Shown: positions 15,316 through 26,692 of the stretch, one piece after another
Layout: the number at the start of each line of letters is the position of its first letter
How positions within the stretch are numbered: the first letter of the stretch is position 1
Assembly (NCBI GenBank): GCA_037176885.1
Contig: JAWWNJ010000007.1
Span: forward strand, 2,232,001 to 2,296,000
Direction: 5' to 3'
Length of the DNA stretch: 64,000 bases
Source of the DNA: Favolaschia claudopus
Taxonomy: Eukaryota; Basidiomycota; Agaricomycetes; Agaricales; Mycenaceae
Program-made: the position numbers and the translations under genes
The notes under the pieces: generated by a model
What the model was told of the DNA's origin: nothing
Database searches by the model: none
Seen by the model: only the letters and a program-made list of their open reading frames with translations

Positions 15316-16593
15316 TCATGGAAGTGTAAATAACTCGTCCATCATTGTGCCTTTGAATGTACCGAAGGTGTAGTTCATTTCCCGTACCATTGCACACGGG
15401 TTGGGTAGAGGCGTTCTCGCAACGTATTCCTCTAAATTTGACACGACACCGCTTCTGAACCGATCCAGCTTTTTACAAGCAGCTCCAAACGTTTGCAAGT
15501 TCTGCCCAGAACCAGCGGTAGCTATCTGAAGGCGCTCTTTGCGCCATATAGCGTCAACGACCCTGCGGCAGAACGATTGCGGCGGGCACGTCGCGAGATG
15601 TATATTATTCGGCGGGGCTTTCAGGAATCTTTCCAGAGATTGCGAGATGAGCCAGCCACCGGAGAAGATGCGTAATTGGTGCAAGGTACCGATCCCAGAG
15701 AGGGACCCTCCCGCTTTGAGTAAGGCTGCGGGATCAGGAGCAGCTGAAAGTATCTCCAGAGCAAGAGTATAGAGATCCACGAGGAATTCTCGCTGATGGA
15801 ACGTCTCTGCGGCTTCCAGGGCATGCCCGATGCGATTCAGGTCGGTTCGGATTTCGGCCATCCATTCAGCTATCAGGAGCCCAGAAATGGAATCGCAAAT
15901 AGACGCATAGGTGGGGGCACAAAGATTCGTCGCGCCCAACACCTTCAAATACTGTTCTTCTGGAACCAGGACTGTTGAGTTTTTGAGAACGTGCTTCATC
16001 GACTCCAGTGCCCAAACAAGGCAGTTTTGGAGAAGATATTTGTGTGCAAACGGGATTATATCTGTCAGCCTTGGAAGATCATCCATCGAGGCGCGATTTA
16101 TCTGAGTCTGGATGGGACTGAGGGTAAGGTTAGGGGTGATGCTCTACGAGTTGAGCTTGAGATGTCATACAGGGAATAGACAAAGGACAAATATGCCCGA
16201 AACTGCGCTGCGGTATCTCCGCTCAAGACGATGGGATCCTCAACACTCTGCCCTTGTGAAGGTTCGCTTCCTGTGGGCAGGGAGAACATGCTCTGAAAGA
16301 CAGAGGACTCGGAATCTTCCAACAGATGATACCGGTGAATCTTGGCTCGTTGCATCAAAGAAAATACCTGAATATAGAATGATACGCACTTTGAAGAGTG
16401 TGTTTTCCACTTGAACTATACAATCGCCATCCGGCCTGAAGAATTTCTCGTCTTTTGGCACAGTGACGATAGACGAGCTGGCTTGAATAGGGGTTCCTGA
16501 CCGCCTTTGTCGTTGGGCAGGCGGTTCGATAGCTGCATCGGTGCTGTTGCTTCGCGGACGGATGCGAGAGAGTGGCTGAGATTCAATGCTCAT
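15316..16593 (-). CDS. BTB/POZ protein, tandem copy A
   Basis: Three exons (16593-16390, 16340-16171, 16117-15316) give 391 residues; introns are 49 and 53 nt. The leader is basic and Ser-rich (LSRIRPRSNS, QRQRRSG). The BTB core follows: FRPDGDCIVQVENTLFK, spliced to IHRYHLLEDSESSVFQ, then DPIVLSGDT and FRAYLSFVYSLP. The long C-terminal part is helical in character (DIIPFAHKYLLQNCLVWALE). Copy B at 16789-18051 has the same intron phases, a second exon of equal length (170 nt) and a third of equal length (802 nt). That fixes the model and shows a tandem duplication. It ends tail-to-tail with ARG5,6, 140 bp apart. An ATG at 16620 would add nine residues. Partner and function are unknown. Confidence 0.82.
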
Positions 16594-16655
16594 TCTCTGG
16601 TGAGAGTAGGCAGAAAACAAGGGACAATGTCAATTCATTTCAAATTTCGGTGAAC

Positions 16656-16668
16656 GTGACAGTGTGAC
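16656..16668. promoter_or_regulatory. GTGAC-repeat promoter motif, BTB copy A
   Basis: GTGACAGTGTGAC lies 63 bp upstream of the copy A start. Nearly the same sequence (GTGACAGCGTCAC) lies 39 bp upstream of copy B, so it is probably a conserved promoter element. No binding factor can be named. Confidence 0.35.
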
Positions 16669-16788
16669 CCGGACGACGCAATTCCGAGTTCAAGAAGATT
16701 TTAGCATTGAGGATGTATGTACTGCACATAGAAAATACAGCGAGCTGCCCAAGGAGATGTAGTAGTACAACAAGACGAGACAACGATG

Positions 16789-18051
16789 TTAGCCAGCCAT
16801 CGCAGTATGCGGTGAAAGCGCGAAAAGTTGATCGATGAACGTTGTCCTAAACGCAACGACGGCGCTGAATATCTCGTTCCCTGCAGGACACGGTACCAAA
16901 GCCCGGTGCCTGTAGAATATCATACTTGCAGTAGATTTGAGTCTCTCGAGCGCCTGAAAGATCTCCCTAGGCTTGTTCATCAACAAACACTCTCTGCGGA
17001 AACCCTGATAGACCTGAGCCCACAAAACGGGAGTCCATTGGCGACACGAAGACGAAACTGGACACGTAGGGAGATGCTTGCCCATGAGCGGTACACTGAA
17101 GAAGTTCTGCAGCGCATGCGCGAGGAGCCAATGCCCCGCAAAAATGCGTAACTGGTGGTTGGCACCAATGCCAGAAAGAGGCCCTTCTATCCACGCACGG
17201 GTTGGGTCAGAGCTTGTGGAGAATCTATCCAGCGCGAGGATATAGAGTTCGCCCAAAAAACTCTTGAAACGAAACGACTCTGCGACATCGAGTGCAGGCG
17301 CAAGGCGCAGAGCATCGGTTTCGATGAAAGTAAGCCACTGGAACTTAATGAGCTCAGCGATACGTTGAGACACGCCTTCGTGAAGCGATTCACAAAGCGT
17401 CGACGCCCGCAAAAGAGCCGAGTAGCGAGTCTCGGAAAGTACGGGCGCAGAGTGCTCTAAAACATGCTCAATTGATTCAAGGGCCCAACGAAGGCAATGC
17501 TGGAGAAGGTATTTGTGCGCGAAGGGCACAATCTCAACGAGTTTATCAATATCGTCGACGGATGTGCGGTTGATTTGAAGCTGGCTGGGACTAAGAAAGA
17601 GATGAGGGGAGAGTGCATACGCGCAAGAAAGATGGCGTACAGTGAATATACAAAAGAAAGAAATGCTCGGAACTGCTCGACGGTGTCCCCGCTAAAGATA
17701 ATGGGATCGGAGTCGGTCTGGCCCTCACAGGGAACATCTCCTGTGGGCAAGGAAAACAAATCCTGAAAGACGGTCGATCCGGAATCTTCCAGTAGATGAT
17801 AACGGTGAATCTTAGGTTTTGTGAAAGACAATCTCTGAGATGGATCATCGGCGTACTTTAAAGAGAGTTCGTTGGACCTGAATGACACAATCTCCGTCAG
17901 TTCTGTAATGCTTCTCGTCTTTCACTACATCCTCTCCAGAGCTGACGGGAAGGGAGTCAATGAGTCTTTGACGTCGAGTAGGACGTTCCTGTTGAGCATC
18001 CGGACTACTACTCCTTGGCCTCACTCGTGAAGATGGGGTTCGAGCTTGCAT
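16789..18051 (-). CDS. BTB/POZ protein, tandem copy B
   Basis: Three exons (18051-17857, 17810-17641, 17590-16789) give 388 residues; introns are 46 and 50 nt. The order is as in copy A: basic Ser-rich leader (SSRVRPRSSS), BTB core (YRTDGDCVIQVQRTLFK, IHRYHLLEDSGSTVFQ, DPIIFSGDT, FRAFLSFVYSLP), then a helical C-terminal region (EIVPFAHKYLLQHCLRWALE). The copies differ at many residues but keep all splice phases, so the duplication is not recent and both appear intact. Copy B lies 195 bp upstream of copy A in the same direction, and its start is 95 bp from the start of the divergent F-box-like gene. An ATG at 18102 would add 17 residues. The adaptor role is inferred from the domain. Confidence 0.82.
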
Positions 18052-18146
18052 ACAGTATTCTAGGTTGTGGGTACGCGTTAAGCTGTAATGTGACAGCGTC
18101 ACGGTGACGATGTGACACTCTGGACTGAGGTCCTACTAGCTTTGTC
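18052..18146. promoter_or_regulatory. 95-bp divergent promoter, BTB copy B / F-box-like gene
   Basis: Only 95 bp separate two divergent ATGs. The centre (18090-18117) is built from GTGAC/GTCAC half-sites: GTGACAGCGTCAC, then GTCACGGTGAC, then GTGACAC. The overlapping inverted repeats could bind a dimeric factor serving both genes. The role is inference. Confidence 0.45.
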
Positions 18147-19158
18147 ATGGCCGGCAGTGTTCACCAATTCTCCAGCCTCCCAACTGAACTGCTGCATGCG
18201 ATTGCAAGTCAATGCGAACGCGCCCAGCTATTATCTTTATGCCAAACTAGCCACCGAATTCACCTCGTCTGCCTGGGATTGATATACCGCCATATAACGC
18301 TCGTTCGTCTGGACCAGGTCGTTCGATGCTGCAACACGATCATATCTTCGCCCCAGGCTGCTGAATCTGTTCGCGAATTCCAAATGTGTGTTTTCTCTGC
18401 TCGCCGTCTTCCCAAGGTTGCAATGATATCATCAGTCAACCAGTGCATGTTTCCCACAATTGGGGTTCAAGAGTTTCTATAATATCATCGAGTGCGCCGC
18501 AAGGAAACTCATAAATGTCCAAGTCCTACGGATATCCCACTCCCGAACCATCTTCCATCTGTTCAAGGACATGAACTTTCCTCGCCTCTCCGAATGTGCC
18601 ATTCCCTCGTCGAGGTCGATCCCGCTCTTCCTTGCCAAGAATCCGACAATATCAATCCTGCATGTACTACCTTGTCTCGAAGGATTGGGAAGCATAAACG
18701 GCCTCTTTGACCCAGATGCCGCCTTTGAATTTTCTTGTGGCCTTGACCCTATCCACATGCCAGACCTGGAAGCTTTTGTGGGACCCATCAATGTCGCGTG
18801 CTCCGTGGTCCCCAACTCCCGTACTCGGCGCATGACGATTTACTGGGGGACAGATCCGGCAATGAGCTACACGGAAGGTCTAGCAACCCTCGCACGGTCA
18901 AACGTCGAAATAACCGAGCTCCATAATTTGATGTGCTCTTGGGATTGCGAGCTTCTCCCCGCGATAGCAGAGCATGTACCGAAGGTCGAGCGGCTGCTCT
19001 TCCGCAATCTGGTCGATTACGATGACGAGGATGTAGGTTGTGTTGCTTCAATCGGATCCAATAGCTATTCACTCCAGCTCCTCAAACAGGCATTCTTGGA
19101 CTGCATCGAGGAAACCCTTACCAGTCTTCCCAGCCTCGGGACTATCGACCTGTTTTAA
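18147..19158 (+). CDS. F-box-like protein, possibly truncated
   Basis: Exon 1 is 18147-18385, followed by an 88-nt intron (GTGTGT donor, GAG acceptor); exon 2 is 18474-19158, to the TAA at 19156; about 307 residues. The N-terminal motif SSLPTELLHAIASQCERAQ, then LSLCQTSHRI, is F-box-like. Leucine-rich repeats and MTIYWGTDPAMSY follow. It is a clear paralogue of the gene at 8753-9814. A possible in-frame 45-nt intron (19033-19077, GTAGGT...TCCAG) matches the position of the last intron of that paralogue. Removing it drops 15 residues without shifting frame. After the TAA the same frame stays open for 142 codons (next entry), so this allele may be shortened. Confidence 0.7.
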
Positions 19159-19587
19159 GGATTCCGCACCGGATCCAATGCAGACGCCCTGGACAAGGAG
19201 TTCTCCGTCGTGCGCAGGTGGGGCGCCACCTCGTCAAGCTTGTACCACATCGGCTTCGCCAGCAATAACGCCTGGGGAGTCCTCTGCGGCGCCTGGTTTC
19301 CCGGCGCTGCTACCCTCGGCCTCATTCTCTTCCGTAGCGTGCCAATGGACGAGAGCACGATGGAGGATTTCAAGTGGTTTTTCAGGACTACCACCAACAC
19401 GCCGTCTCTTCCGCAGGACTATCATCTTCTCGCGGAGTTCATTGCTGGAGTAGAAGGAATTCAGGCGGTGCGCAAGGCCATCGAAGATGAAGGAGATGTC
19501 CCCGACTTCGTCTTCACGTCGGAAGACGTGCGCGGGTCGAGGATCTCGTTCCTGTCCGATGACTCTGATTCCGCTGCTTTGTCATAG
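19159..19587 (+). pseudogene. In-frame open tail after the F-box-like gene stop
   Basis: The frame of the preceding gene continues after its TAA to a stop at 19585-19587. It reads VVRRWGATSSSLYHIGFASN, a pattern like the C-terminal repeat of longer mushroom F-box proteins, and later acidic sequence. I take it as the former C-terminus cut off by the TAA, or a segment reached by unusual splicing or readthrough. The 8.75-kb paralogue also ends near this point and has no such tail, so the long form could be ancestral or separate. Confidence 0.4.
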
Positions 19588-22244
19588 TTGACGGAGATTT
19601 CTCCCCTTCCTCGTCAGCTTTGGGCTTCTGGCACCAACGAGACTGTTCGCCTAGCCCCACATTTTTGTCCTTGTGATTTCCGGACGATCCGCAAGAGTGG
19701 TCCAGCGCCATCGAGCAACTTGACCACTGGTTCTACGAGCTGTGTCGCTATCCACCACGAGCCGGCTAACTGAACATGGCTGCCCTTCTTCTTCCCATCG
19801 TGGACCGGTTTCTGGAGGAATTGAAAGTAGGAATAGACGCTCTTCCACGAGACACACGCACCTTTCCGCTCGAGTGACTTCTGTCCTTTGCCACAATCCC
19901 GCTAGATGTTTTGGCTAGCTCACGTCTAGCACTCGAGCGTCAAGCTCGACTCAACCGATCTTCTCGACGAATGCTCGACATATCTCAAGCTTGCACTAGT
20001 ACTGCGACTTAGTGCTTTGTATCGGAGCGACACTTTGCCTTGATGCTTAGGCCGTGGGTCGACACAGAGCTAAAACGTACACCTCTGGGTGGGTTTCAAG
20101 TATAACGTGGTCTAAAGCAATCAACGCGCTCTGAGCTCGTTCAACGACTCTTTTGTGTCCTCAGCTCGCTATCCCCCTCGAAGCGCCCCACTGGGAACTT
20201 TTACGGAGCGATATGATCTATGTCCCTGTGCACACGTGGCCATACTCTGCGGCTAGTACCCTTTTTCGGAGGTGGAATCCAAAGGGTGCCACCTTCCTGT
20301 ACGGTCGGAGTTCGCTGGAGTTGCAGCGAGATTTCCCAGCTTTCTGCTCATCACGGGCCAGTATATCGGCCGTCGCCCGCCTACGCACGCTCTCTTGTGT
20401 GTTTAGCCCTCTGTTATCGCTTCTTAAGCCCTCCGTTAAATCGCGATTGTCATGCGAGCGTTACCATTGCTCGCATCTTCCCAGTACTTTCTTCGCTGAA
20501 CATTCGTGTCATGCTGATACGGCGACATCGTTCACCGACCTACCGTCGCTCGACGTTCATGCATGTGTAGTTTTCCTTCCAGAGCAAGACTTTGCTTCCC
20601 GCTCTACTGCCAAGTGCTCAGCCTGTGACTCGAGCCTCTAGCCTCGAAATACCATTCAGACCCGCCGCATCGATGTCTGACTTGCGTTCGTCACCCGAAC
20701 ATGGGCTTGCATGTCTTCAATCTGCAGTATCATATGTCTTGCACATTCACCCGTATCAGCACCTTTCTTTTGGTAGGCCGCCAGCGCGTTTGGGAGGTGA
20801 ATGATCCTTGAAGAACATTCTGTGCAGCCTACTAGTGGTTTGTCTTCAGATGGGCTCCGAGGGGGATCCTGCGAACGCAACACTCTATCTCTCCGTCTTG
20901 TTCGTTTACGCCACATTTGCGAGGCCGCTGCGCATATCACAGTCTCTCTGACTCGAAAAGCGGTCTTTACGTCGGGAGGTCGTGAGAGAAAGATTTTTTT
21001 CCCGCTCTACCTTCGGATCAGCCCTCCGTTCCCGACATCGAGTTGTCAAATACCAGTCAGACCCACCGCATCAATGTCTAACTTGCGTCATATGGACTTG
21101 CATGTCTTGAATGTGCAGTATGCATATGTTTTGCACATTCGCCATCGTCATCGAGCCGTGTCCACCTTTCCTTTGATGATGCCGCCAACGCGCGTGGGAG
21201 TTGAATGGTTTCTAAAAGTTTTTCTATGCAGCCTGCTCGTGGTCTGTCTGAGCGGGTTCCTGCAAACGAGCAACGCTGTATCTATCCGTCTTATTCGTTT
21301 GCGTCACGTGTGCGAGGACGCTGCGCGTATCACCGTGTCCTGACCGGAAAGCGTCATTTGCGTCGGGAGGTCGTGGTTGCTGCGGCCAACCCTCTTATTG
21401 AGTAGGAACCAGCGTCGACATAAGCTTCTGCGTCGTCGGCGTGAGCTCTAAAGCTTGAGCTTGGGTGTGCACTGCTGTGCAGCCGTTCGATGCACGGATT
21501 CCATGATCTCAAAGGCAACGGGTGCAGGCGTGAAGAGGGACCCCATGCAGTGATTCTAGCAGATATTCTGCAGCCGCCAGCAAGTCAGGACGGGGTCAGA
21601 ATGGCATCGACTCGAAAGGCGCAGAAGGTGAAACCCTGTGGCTAGGTCCATCTCGCGTTTCAGGTCTTATGCGCAATGTTCACACTCAACGTTACCCATT
21701 CTTGTTCTCTTCGTCACTTGACCGGTATCAGACCTTTCTGAATTCAGTGGCGCACTCGAGGCACCTGTCGCTTGGCTTTTGCGCACCGCTTATCGTTCTT
21801 CAGTGTCGAATACTTGAATTCCTCAACGGCTCCCTGACTCACAAAATCAAGCACAACAGGAGTCAGGGCCAAGTCACAAGATTTTGGTTCTCTGTCAAAG
21901 CCCAGGCTACGATTCCGGGCACACAGCAGGGCACCAAGCTCACTACAACTGAATATGGTTTGATCATCTTTTGCGCATACAAAATGCGAATGGTACGGTA
22001 ATAGTATGATGCTAATCTTGCTACTGCGAGGGTTGTACATATAACTAATCAAATGCTAAAAAGTCCGTTGTATAGTAAGAGAATGCCAAAACTCAGCTAC
22101 CGATTCGCCTCCACGAACGCGAACCCTCCTTCAAAATCTTCAGACGCTTGTCGCCAGATGCACACCATCGTCACTAACGGATTCGCCGCCACCTTGTCCA
22201 CGTCTATCATCACCTAGGTCGCGTCCCTGAGCAGTTCCGCCACC
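19588..22244. other. Intergenic region with a diverged tandem repeat
   Basis: Apart from the direct repeat listed separately, I recognise no gene. Open frames in 20150-21340 are products of the repeat and lack domains. Confidence 0.4.
20590..21385 (+). repeat. Two diverged direct repeats of about 390-400 bp
   Basis: Unit 1 (about 20590-20990) and unit 2 (about 20992-21385) align throughout. Shared marks in order: CCCGCTCTAC; CAGACCCRCCGCATCRATGT; GCATGTCTTSAATSTGCAGT; TTGCACATTCRCC; TGCAGCCTRCT; CGTTTRCGYCAC; CGTCGGGAGGTCGTG. They are clearly diverged, so the duplication is old. No coding function is evident; neither unit keeps a frame through its length. Confidence 0.6.
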
Positions 22245-22821
22245 TCAACCTCTCTGAGCACTCGCCAACGACGCCTCGAGCCTGGCAAAGTGTGCCCCCC
22301 AGCGCTCGTCCAAGTTCTCCATCTCCTCTTCAGAAAGAAAGTTCGGAGGCAACTCGATCGTGGCGAAGTGTGCCCCCCAGCGCTCGTTCAAGTCTTCCAT
22401 TTCCTCCTCAGAAAGAAAGTTCGGAGGCAATTCGAGCCTGGCAAAGTGTGCCCCCCAGCGCTCGTCCAACTCTTCCATCTCCTGTTCAGAAAGAAAGTTC
22501 GGAGGCAACTCGATCGTGGCGACGTGTGCATCCCATTGCGCGGCCAAGTCTTCCATTTCCGCCTGAGAAGGAAGATTCGGAAGTTGAAGGGTGCCTTGGA
22601 CCTGGGTGGGCGGCTTGATGACGGGCATACGCGGGTCTCCGCAGTGCGCGCCGTCGTACCGGATGTGTTGTTTGTACGACGCTTCAGAGTCAAAGCTGGT
22701 AGAGAAAAAGGATGAGATATGATTTGCCCCTGGAAGACAAAAACACAAACACGGTGACAGTTTTGTCGAGACCACAAAGCAAACACGCCTTGTGTTTCTT
22801 GTACCAGCGTTCGAACTGCAT
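22245..22821 (-). CDS. Hypothetical protein with four 26-residue tandem repeats
   Basis: The body of the protein (about 22700 down to the stop at 22245) reads SFDSEASYKQHIRYDGAHC and IKPPTQVQGTLQLPNLPSQ, then four repeats with the core LPPNFLSEEEMEDLNERWGA. The likely start is the ATG at 22821 (MQFERWYKKHKACLLCG). CLLC before, and KQH...AHC after, suggest a degenerate C2H2-type finger split by an intron. The exact splice is unresolved: either a 43-nt intron with a GTCTCG donor, or a longer one ending at a CCAG acceptor near 22691. The repeats are acidic amphipathic segments, likely helical. The family is unknown to me and no membrane segment is seen. Confidence 0.5.
22271..22594 (-). repeat. 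78-bp coding tandem repeat, about four copies
   Basis: Units start at 22283, 22361, 22439 and 22517, exactly 78 bp apart. The three left units are nearly identical; the fourth (22517-22594) is diverged. Each encodes one 26-residue unit of the overlapping protein, so unit number can change without a frameshift. Confidence 0.85.
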
Positions 22822-23599
22822 CTTGACGGTGTGATATTGTTTACTGGACGACGTAAGCTGCTGTGTGCAAAGAGATTAGTGTGGAGGATGGCACTCACCG
22901 GTGGCGATTCAGTCCGAAACGCGTCCAAAGTTTCTCGATAAATTCTTGCTCAGACGTCGGGTCCAGTGGACAGAGGGAACACGGTACAAGCCCGTCTGCT
23001 GCTACAAAATGGGAAGATTCTTCACATTCTTGCTCGATTCGAAGTCTTTCTGCCTCGCCTCCGCCAAATACCTTCGGTACGCGTCGTAACGAGATGGCCT
23101 ACCCGCCATGATCAAGAAATACAAGAAGGAGAGGAAGAGAGAGAAAGACTCAGACGCGCTTGTTTGCTTTTATTAGGCAATTGTTGTCGTTTGTTGATCC
23201 TCCGTCTTGCAACTGCAAATTCCTAGCGCAATCACGGTTACAGTCTTCCTGGAAATCTGGGTGGTGCAACTGGCTCGTATACTCCGAAGCTCATGCTCTT
23301 CTTCTTGAGCGTCAGTATCAGCCTCCAGCTTGTTGCATATCATGAAGTCTCCAGATGTAACCACCTCAAGCGCCTGCTGCTGGTTCTCCAATCGTTTCAG
23401 CTTCATAGCCAATCTGCTTATTCCTCCTCAGTCCAAACTCAATCTCAGCCCTCTTTCCCCAGTCATCGAATGCAGATCTTCTTGGGCAGTTTCTTGCTTT
23501 CTTGAATGCAGCTGGCCTACATACGCTTCCCCTCTTTGACATCACCTATTCATGATGTCAGGAGGGGGAGGCCGAAGAGATTTCCTCGGGCTCCTCTCG
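22822..23599. other. Intergenic region
   Basis: No gene or structured repeat recognised. Short frames occur on both strands only. Confidence 0.35.
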
Positions 23600-24850
23600 G
23601 CCTGTTCTGCATTGTACGAGCCGTCTATATACTTCTCGGTTTGTGTCCGTGAAGTGGGATCTGGGCTTCAAGGCTGGAGGGAATGCGGTCGGCGACAGCA
23701 AATCTGCCAGTCGGGTACGGCTTGTTCCAGTTTCCGGTCCATTTTTCCTGCGCCGTTTCCTGTGCTGCGCGCTTCTTCTGTGTTTGCGCACCAAGTTCCC
23801 GCCGCTGCTTTCGCGAGTTCGTTGGCTCTCTCGTTCCCGATGATACCGGGGATCGGTCGATGTCGACTGTGATCCCTGGATTCTTCTTCAAGAATTCCTC
23901 TATGTACCAGTGGAGCCTTCGGGCATGTGCATGTCCCGGCGCGGGCTTGGGGTCGAATATGGCAGTCGGGACGGCCGTGTTGTCTGCAAAGAAGTGGACA
24001 TGCTTTACTTCTGAGTCGGCGCTGGTCTATTTCAAGGTATCGTGTGCTGTCCATGCCAACCCCGCCATCTCCACGTCAAACCTGGGATCTGAATCCTATT
24101 CAGCGGATTCACGCAATGCGCTCGCGGCCGTCATGGTATCCTCCTCCTACGCCGTACCCAACGCTTCTCTTTCCTTGATCCTTGCTTTCTCAAGGCGAGT
24201 CGTCGGAGTACACGACCAAAGCGTCCGCGCTTGTCATTCTATTCGCTCGCCTTCGCTCCACGTGCCTTGGCTACTTCTTCCTTCTCTTGACAACTTTCCT
24301 TCCTTCGCGCTGACGCGTGTTTGCTCGTTGCAATCGTGCACAGTTCTCCTCCACGGAGGGGACTGGAATTGGACGTACCTCCTCGTCCTGTTCGAGTGGT
24401 ATGTTGATCTGGCTACTTCACGCAGACGAGTCGTTTCTGGTGGGGTCATATGGTTCTTATGAACCCGTTTGTGCGGTGGTAGCGTTGGCGCAGCTGCTGC
24501 GAGTTCGCTTTCACGCCATAGGATCCCGATGTCCGAGCTTGTGAAGGTATACGGTGTATTGGTCGCGAATGAGGCCGAGCGTGCACTCACTGGAGGGGAG
24601 CTCTAGAGGTTGTGTGGGTGTCGTTTGGGAGGCTGCCGGGCTGTGTCGCAGCGCTTGATTTTGGACGTTGCGGATGTTGTTTCCTCTTTCCCGGCCACTA
24701 CACTGGTGCCGCGTATGCGAGTATTGGGAGGACACAAGTCCTGTAGAGCGTTCGCAGGTGTTCCTGCCACGAGAGTTCGTCCACCTTTGAGCGTGCGCGT
24801 TCTGTCAAGTTTCAGACATGGGATCTTTTGATCACTGCTTCGTTCCCCTC
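23600..24850 (-). mobile_element. Decayed LINE: reverse-transcriptase end plus RNase H
   Basis: The minus strand, read in shifting frames, shows parts of a non-LTR retrotransposon in the right order. Near 24760: LRTLYRTCVLPILAY, typical of the end of a reverse transcriptase domain. At 24600-24515: ECTLGLIRDQYTVYLHKLG. Near 24230: ALVVYSDDSP, resembling the first acidic motif of RNase H. Near 23990: HFFADNTAVPTAIFDPKP. Near 23840: PGIIGNERANELAKAAAG, the last RNase H motif. Several stops and at least one frameshift break it, so it is dead. The Tad-like assignment is by resemblance only. The 5' part and ends were not found. Confidence 0.6.
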
Positions 24851-26692
24851 ATCGTCGACGCGTCGAAACGGCGGTTTCTCATCGCCATCCTGGTTCCACG
24901 AGTGGTGCATTTAGTTCCGTTTGAGGAGTCGAGGCCGAGTAAACGTTAACGAAATCTGAGGCTCTAACAAAGTCCAGTCTACGATTCCGCCAACACATCA
25001 CGGCACCAAGCTCATTCAAGGCGTGTATTCGCATGTGTAGGAATGAACCTTTGGGTTCAGTTTGCCGTCAGTCTGAAGCTCTCAAGCAAAAAACGATCCG
25101 GGTATGTCAGAACTCTAGGAAAATATTGAGAGGAATTGAGGACGGCAAAACCACACAGATCCGCAGTATGGGTGCTACATATCGTGTGGAGCAACGCCGT
25201 AGCATGGTAGCTCGGTCTCCGCACAGTAGCGTTGAGAAAGGACCCAGGAGAATCCAAAACAAAAATTGATCACAGCAGGACTCGAAATGACCGGGATCGC
25301 AGTAAAAAAAATGGATGAGCACGATGAGAATTTGACTTGGGGGAATGGGCCGTCGCGAAGCGCGGCAGGTACTCGTACTTATGACAATCCAGGCGCGGCC
25401 AGGCGGCGCACTGCCAGGCTAACCCAAGCACGCAAAAGCGCACTCGCGGCGGCAGCCGCGGCCTGTCGATTATTTGTTTCTAGTTGAACAACTTGAACGT
25501 GATACCCAATACCCGCTCAGACCACGTCGACTAGCAAGCGCATCCCTATTGCAAGCGCTAAGAACCTCAAAATGATAGGGCGTGGTGGTTGTTGGGGTTT
25601 GGTTTTTTCACCCAGTCAAAATATTCTCACGGTCACAAACTCAAAGGCCATTACAACGGTTTGTATTGGGTTTAACAAAAGGTAAGGAAAAAGGGCACAG
25701 CCACCATCAAAAGTGTTCAACGAATAGACCGGACAAGTAATAACGGAGGTCACGGAATTCTGGTGGCGGGAAAATTTTAAAGGAACGACTACATAAGTAC
25801 TCGTAATTTTTTGAAATTTCGGCAGCTTTAGGAGTCGGCCTCAGGACTAGCTAGACGGTTTTTATTCATGGAAAATAAATGGGACAATCGCAAATGAGTT
25901 CAATTTGGGTGATGTTCGAAGATGTTGTCATGTATTTATCGTCTATCTTGTCTTGCTTCGTTCCTCCACCACTCCGCTACGGCGCTACCCACTTGAACTC
26001 CCAACGCGGTCTCAACAAACTTGGGTGCTATTACAGCCTCGACACGTTACAGGCTTCGTTGACTGTGACTCTTTTCTCATTGGACTCCTTCAATTTTCAT
26101 GGAAACGCCACTCGGTACAGACGCAGACTTAGACAAGTCTTTTACTTCGACTATTTCAGCTCCAATCGCGTTCATCATGATCTCTCAGAGCTGGTCCCCC
26201 CTTCCCCCCTAGAATTTTGACCGCCACATCCCTAGTGTCAGCCGGAGCGTTTGCGCCAACCTAAGTATCCGATCGTCCTTTCCTCCCCAAGTCCTCCGCT
26301 TACAAAGCTTCGAGCTCCGCTGCCCAACACTTGCCCATGTATAAAGGAAGCTCCTCGGTCCAAGCTTTCACTCCTGCCGCCGGTCATCGAATCTGTAATG
26401 TCGGGGAGTTTTCGAATTGCTTCAAATTCTTGAATGCTGTCCCCGCAACTCACAAGCTGGTCCTTGGGCTCACTTTTATCTGGTCTGGCGGCGTCGACGT
26501 ACGAGGTAAATGTCGCGCTGGGCCGATGTTTGGCTGGACGCCTTGGTTCTACGTCCCACTGGTATCAAGCCTATCCTGCGCATAGGTACTCGAACTGCAG
26601 AGGCTGAGTACATCGCTGCGGCTCCTCCGGGACCAGTGTGGTGGCTGCCTATGTTGAACGCATATATTAATGTAGCTTGCATGATTTCCAAC
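24851..26692. other. Intergenic region
   Basis: No gene recognised in about 1.8 kb. It might include further degraded retroelement sequence, but no motif can be pointed to. Confidence 0.35.

Noticed and set aside
16341..16389. A 22-nt ultra-short intron (GTGCGT...TTCAG) in BTB copy A, with an equal-length one in copy B
   Set aside because: Longer introns of 49 and 46 nt ending at AAG restore FKIHRYHLLEDS in both copies, matching the usual BTB core, so the 22-nt reading is a coincidence of an early CAG.
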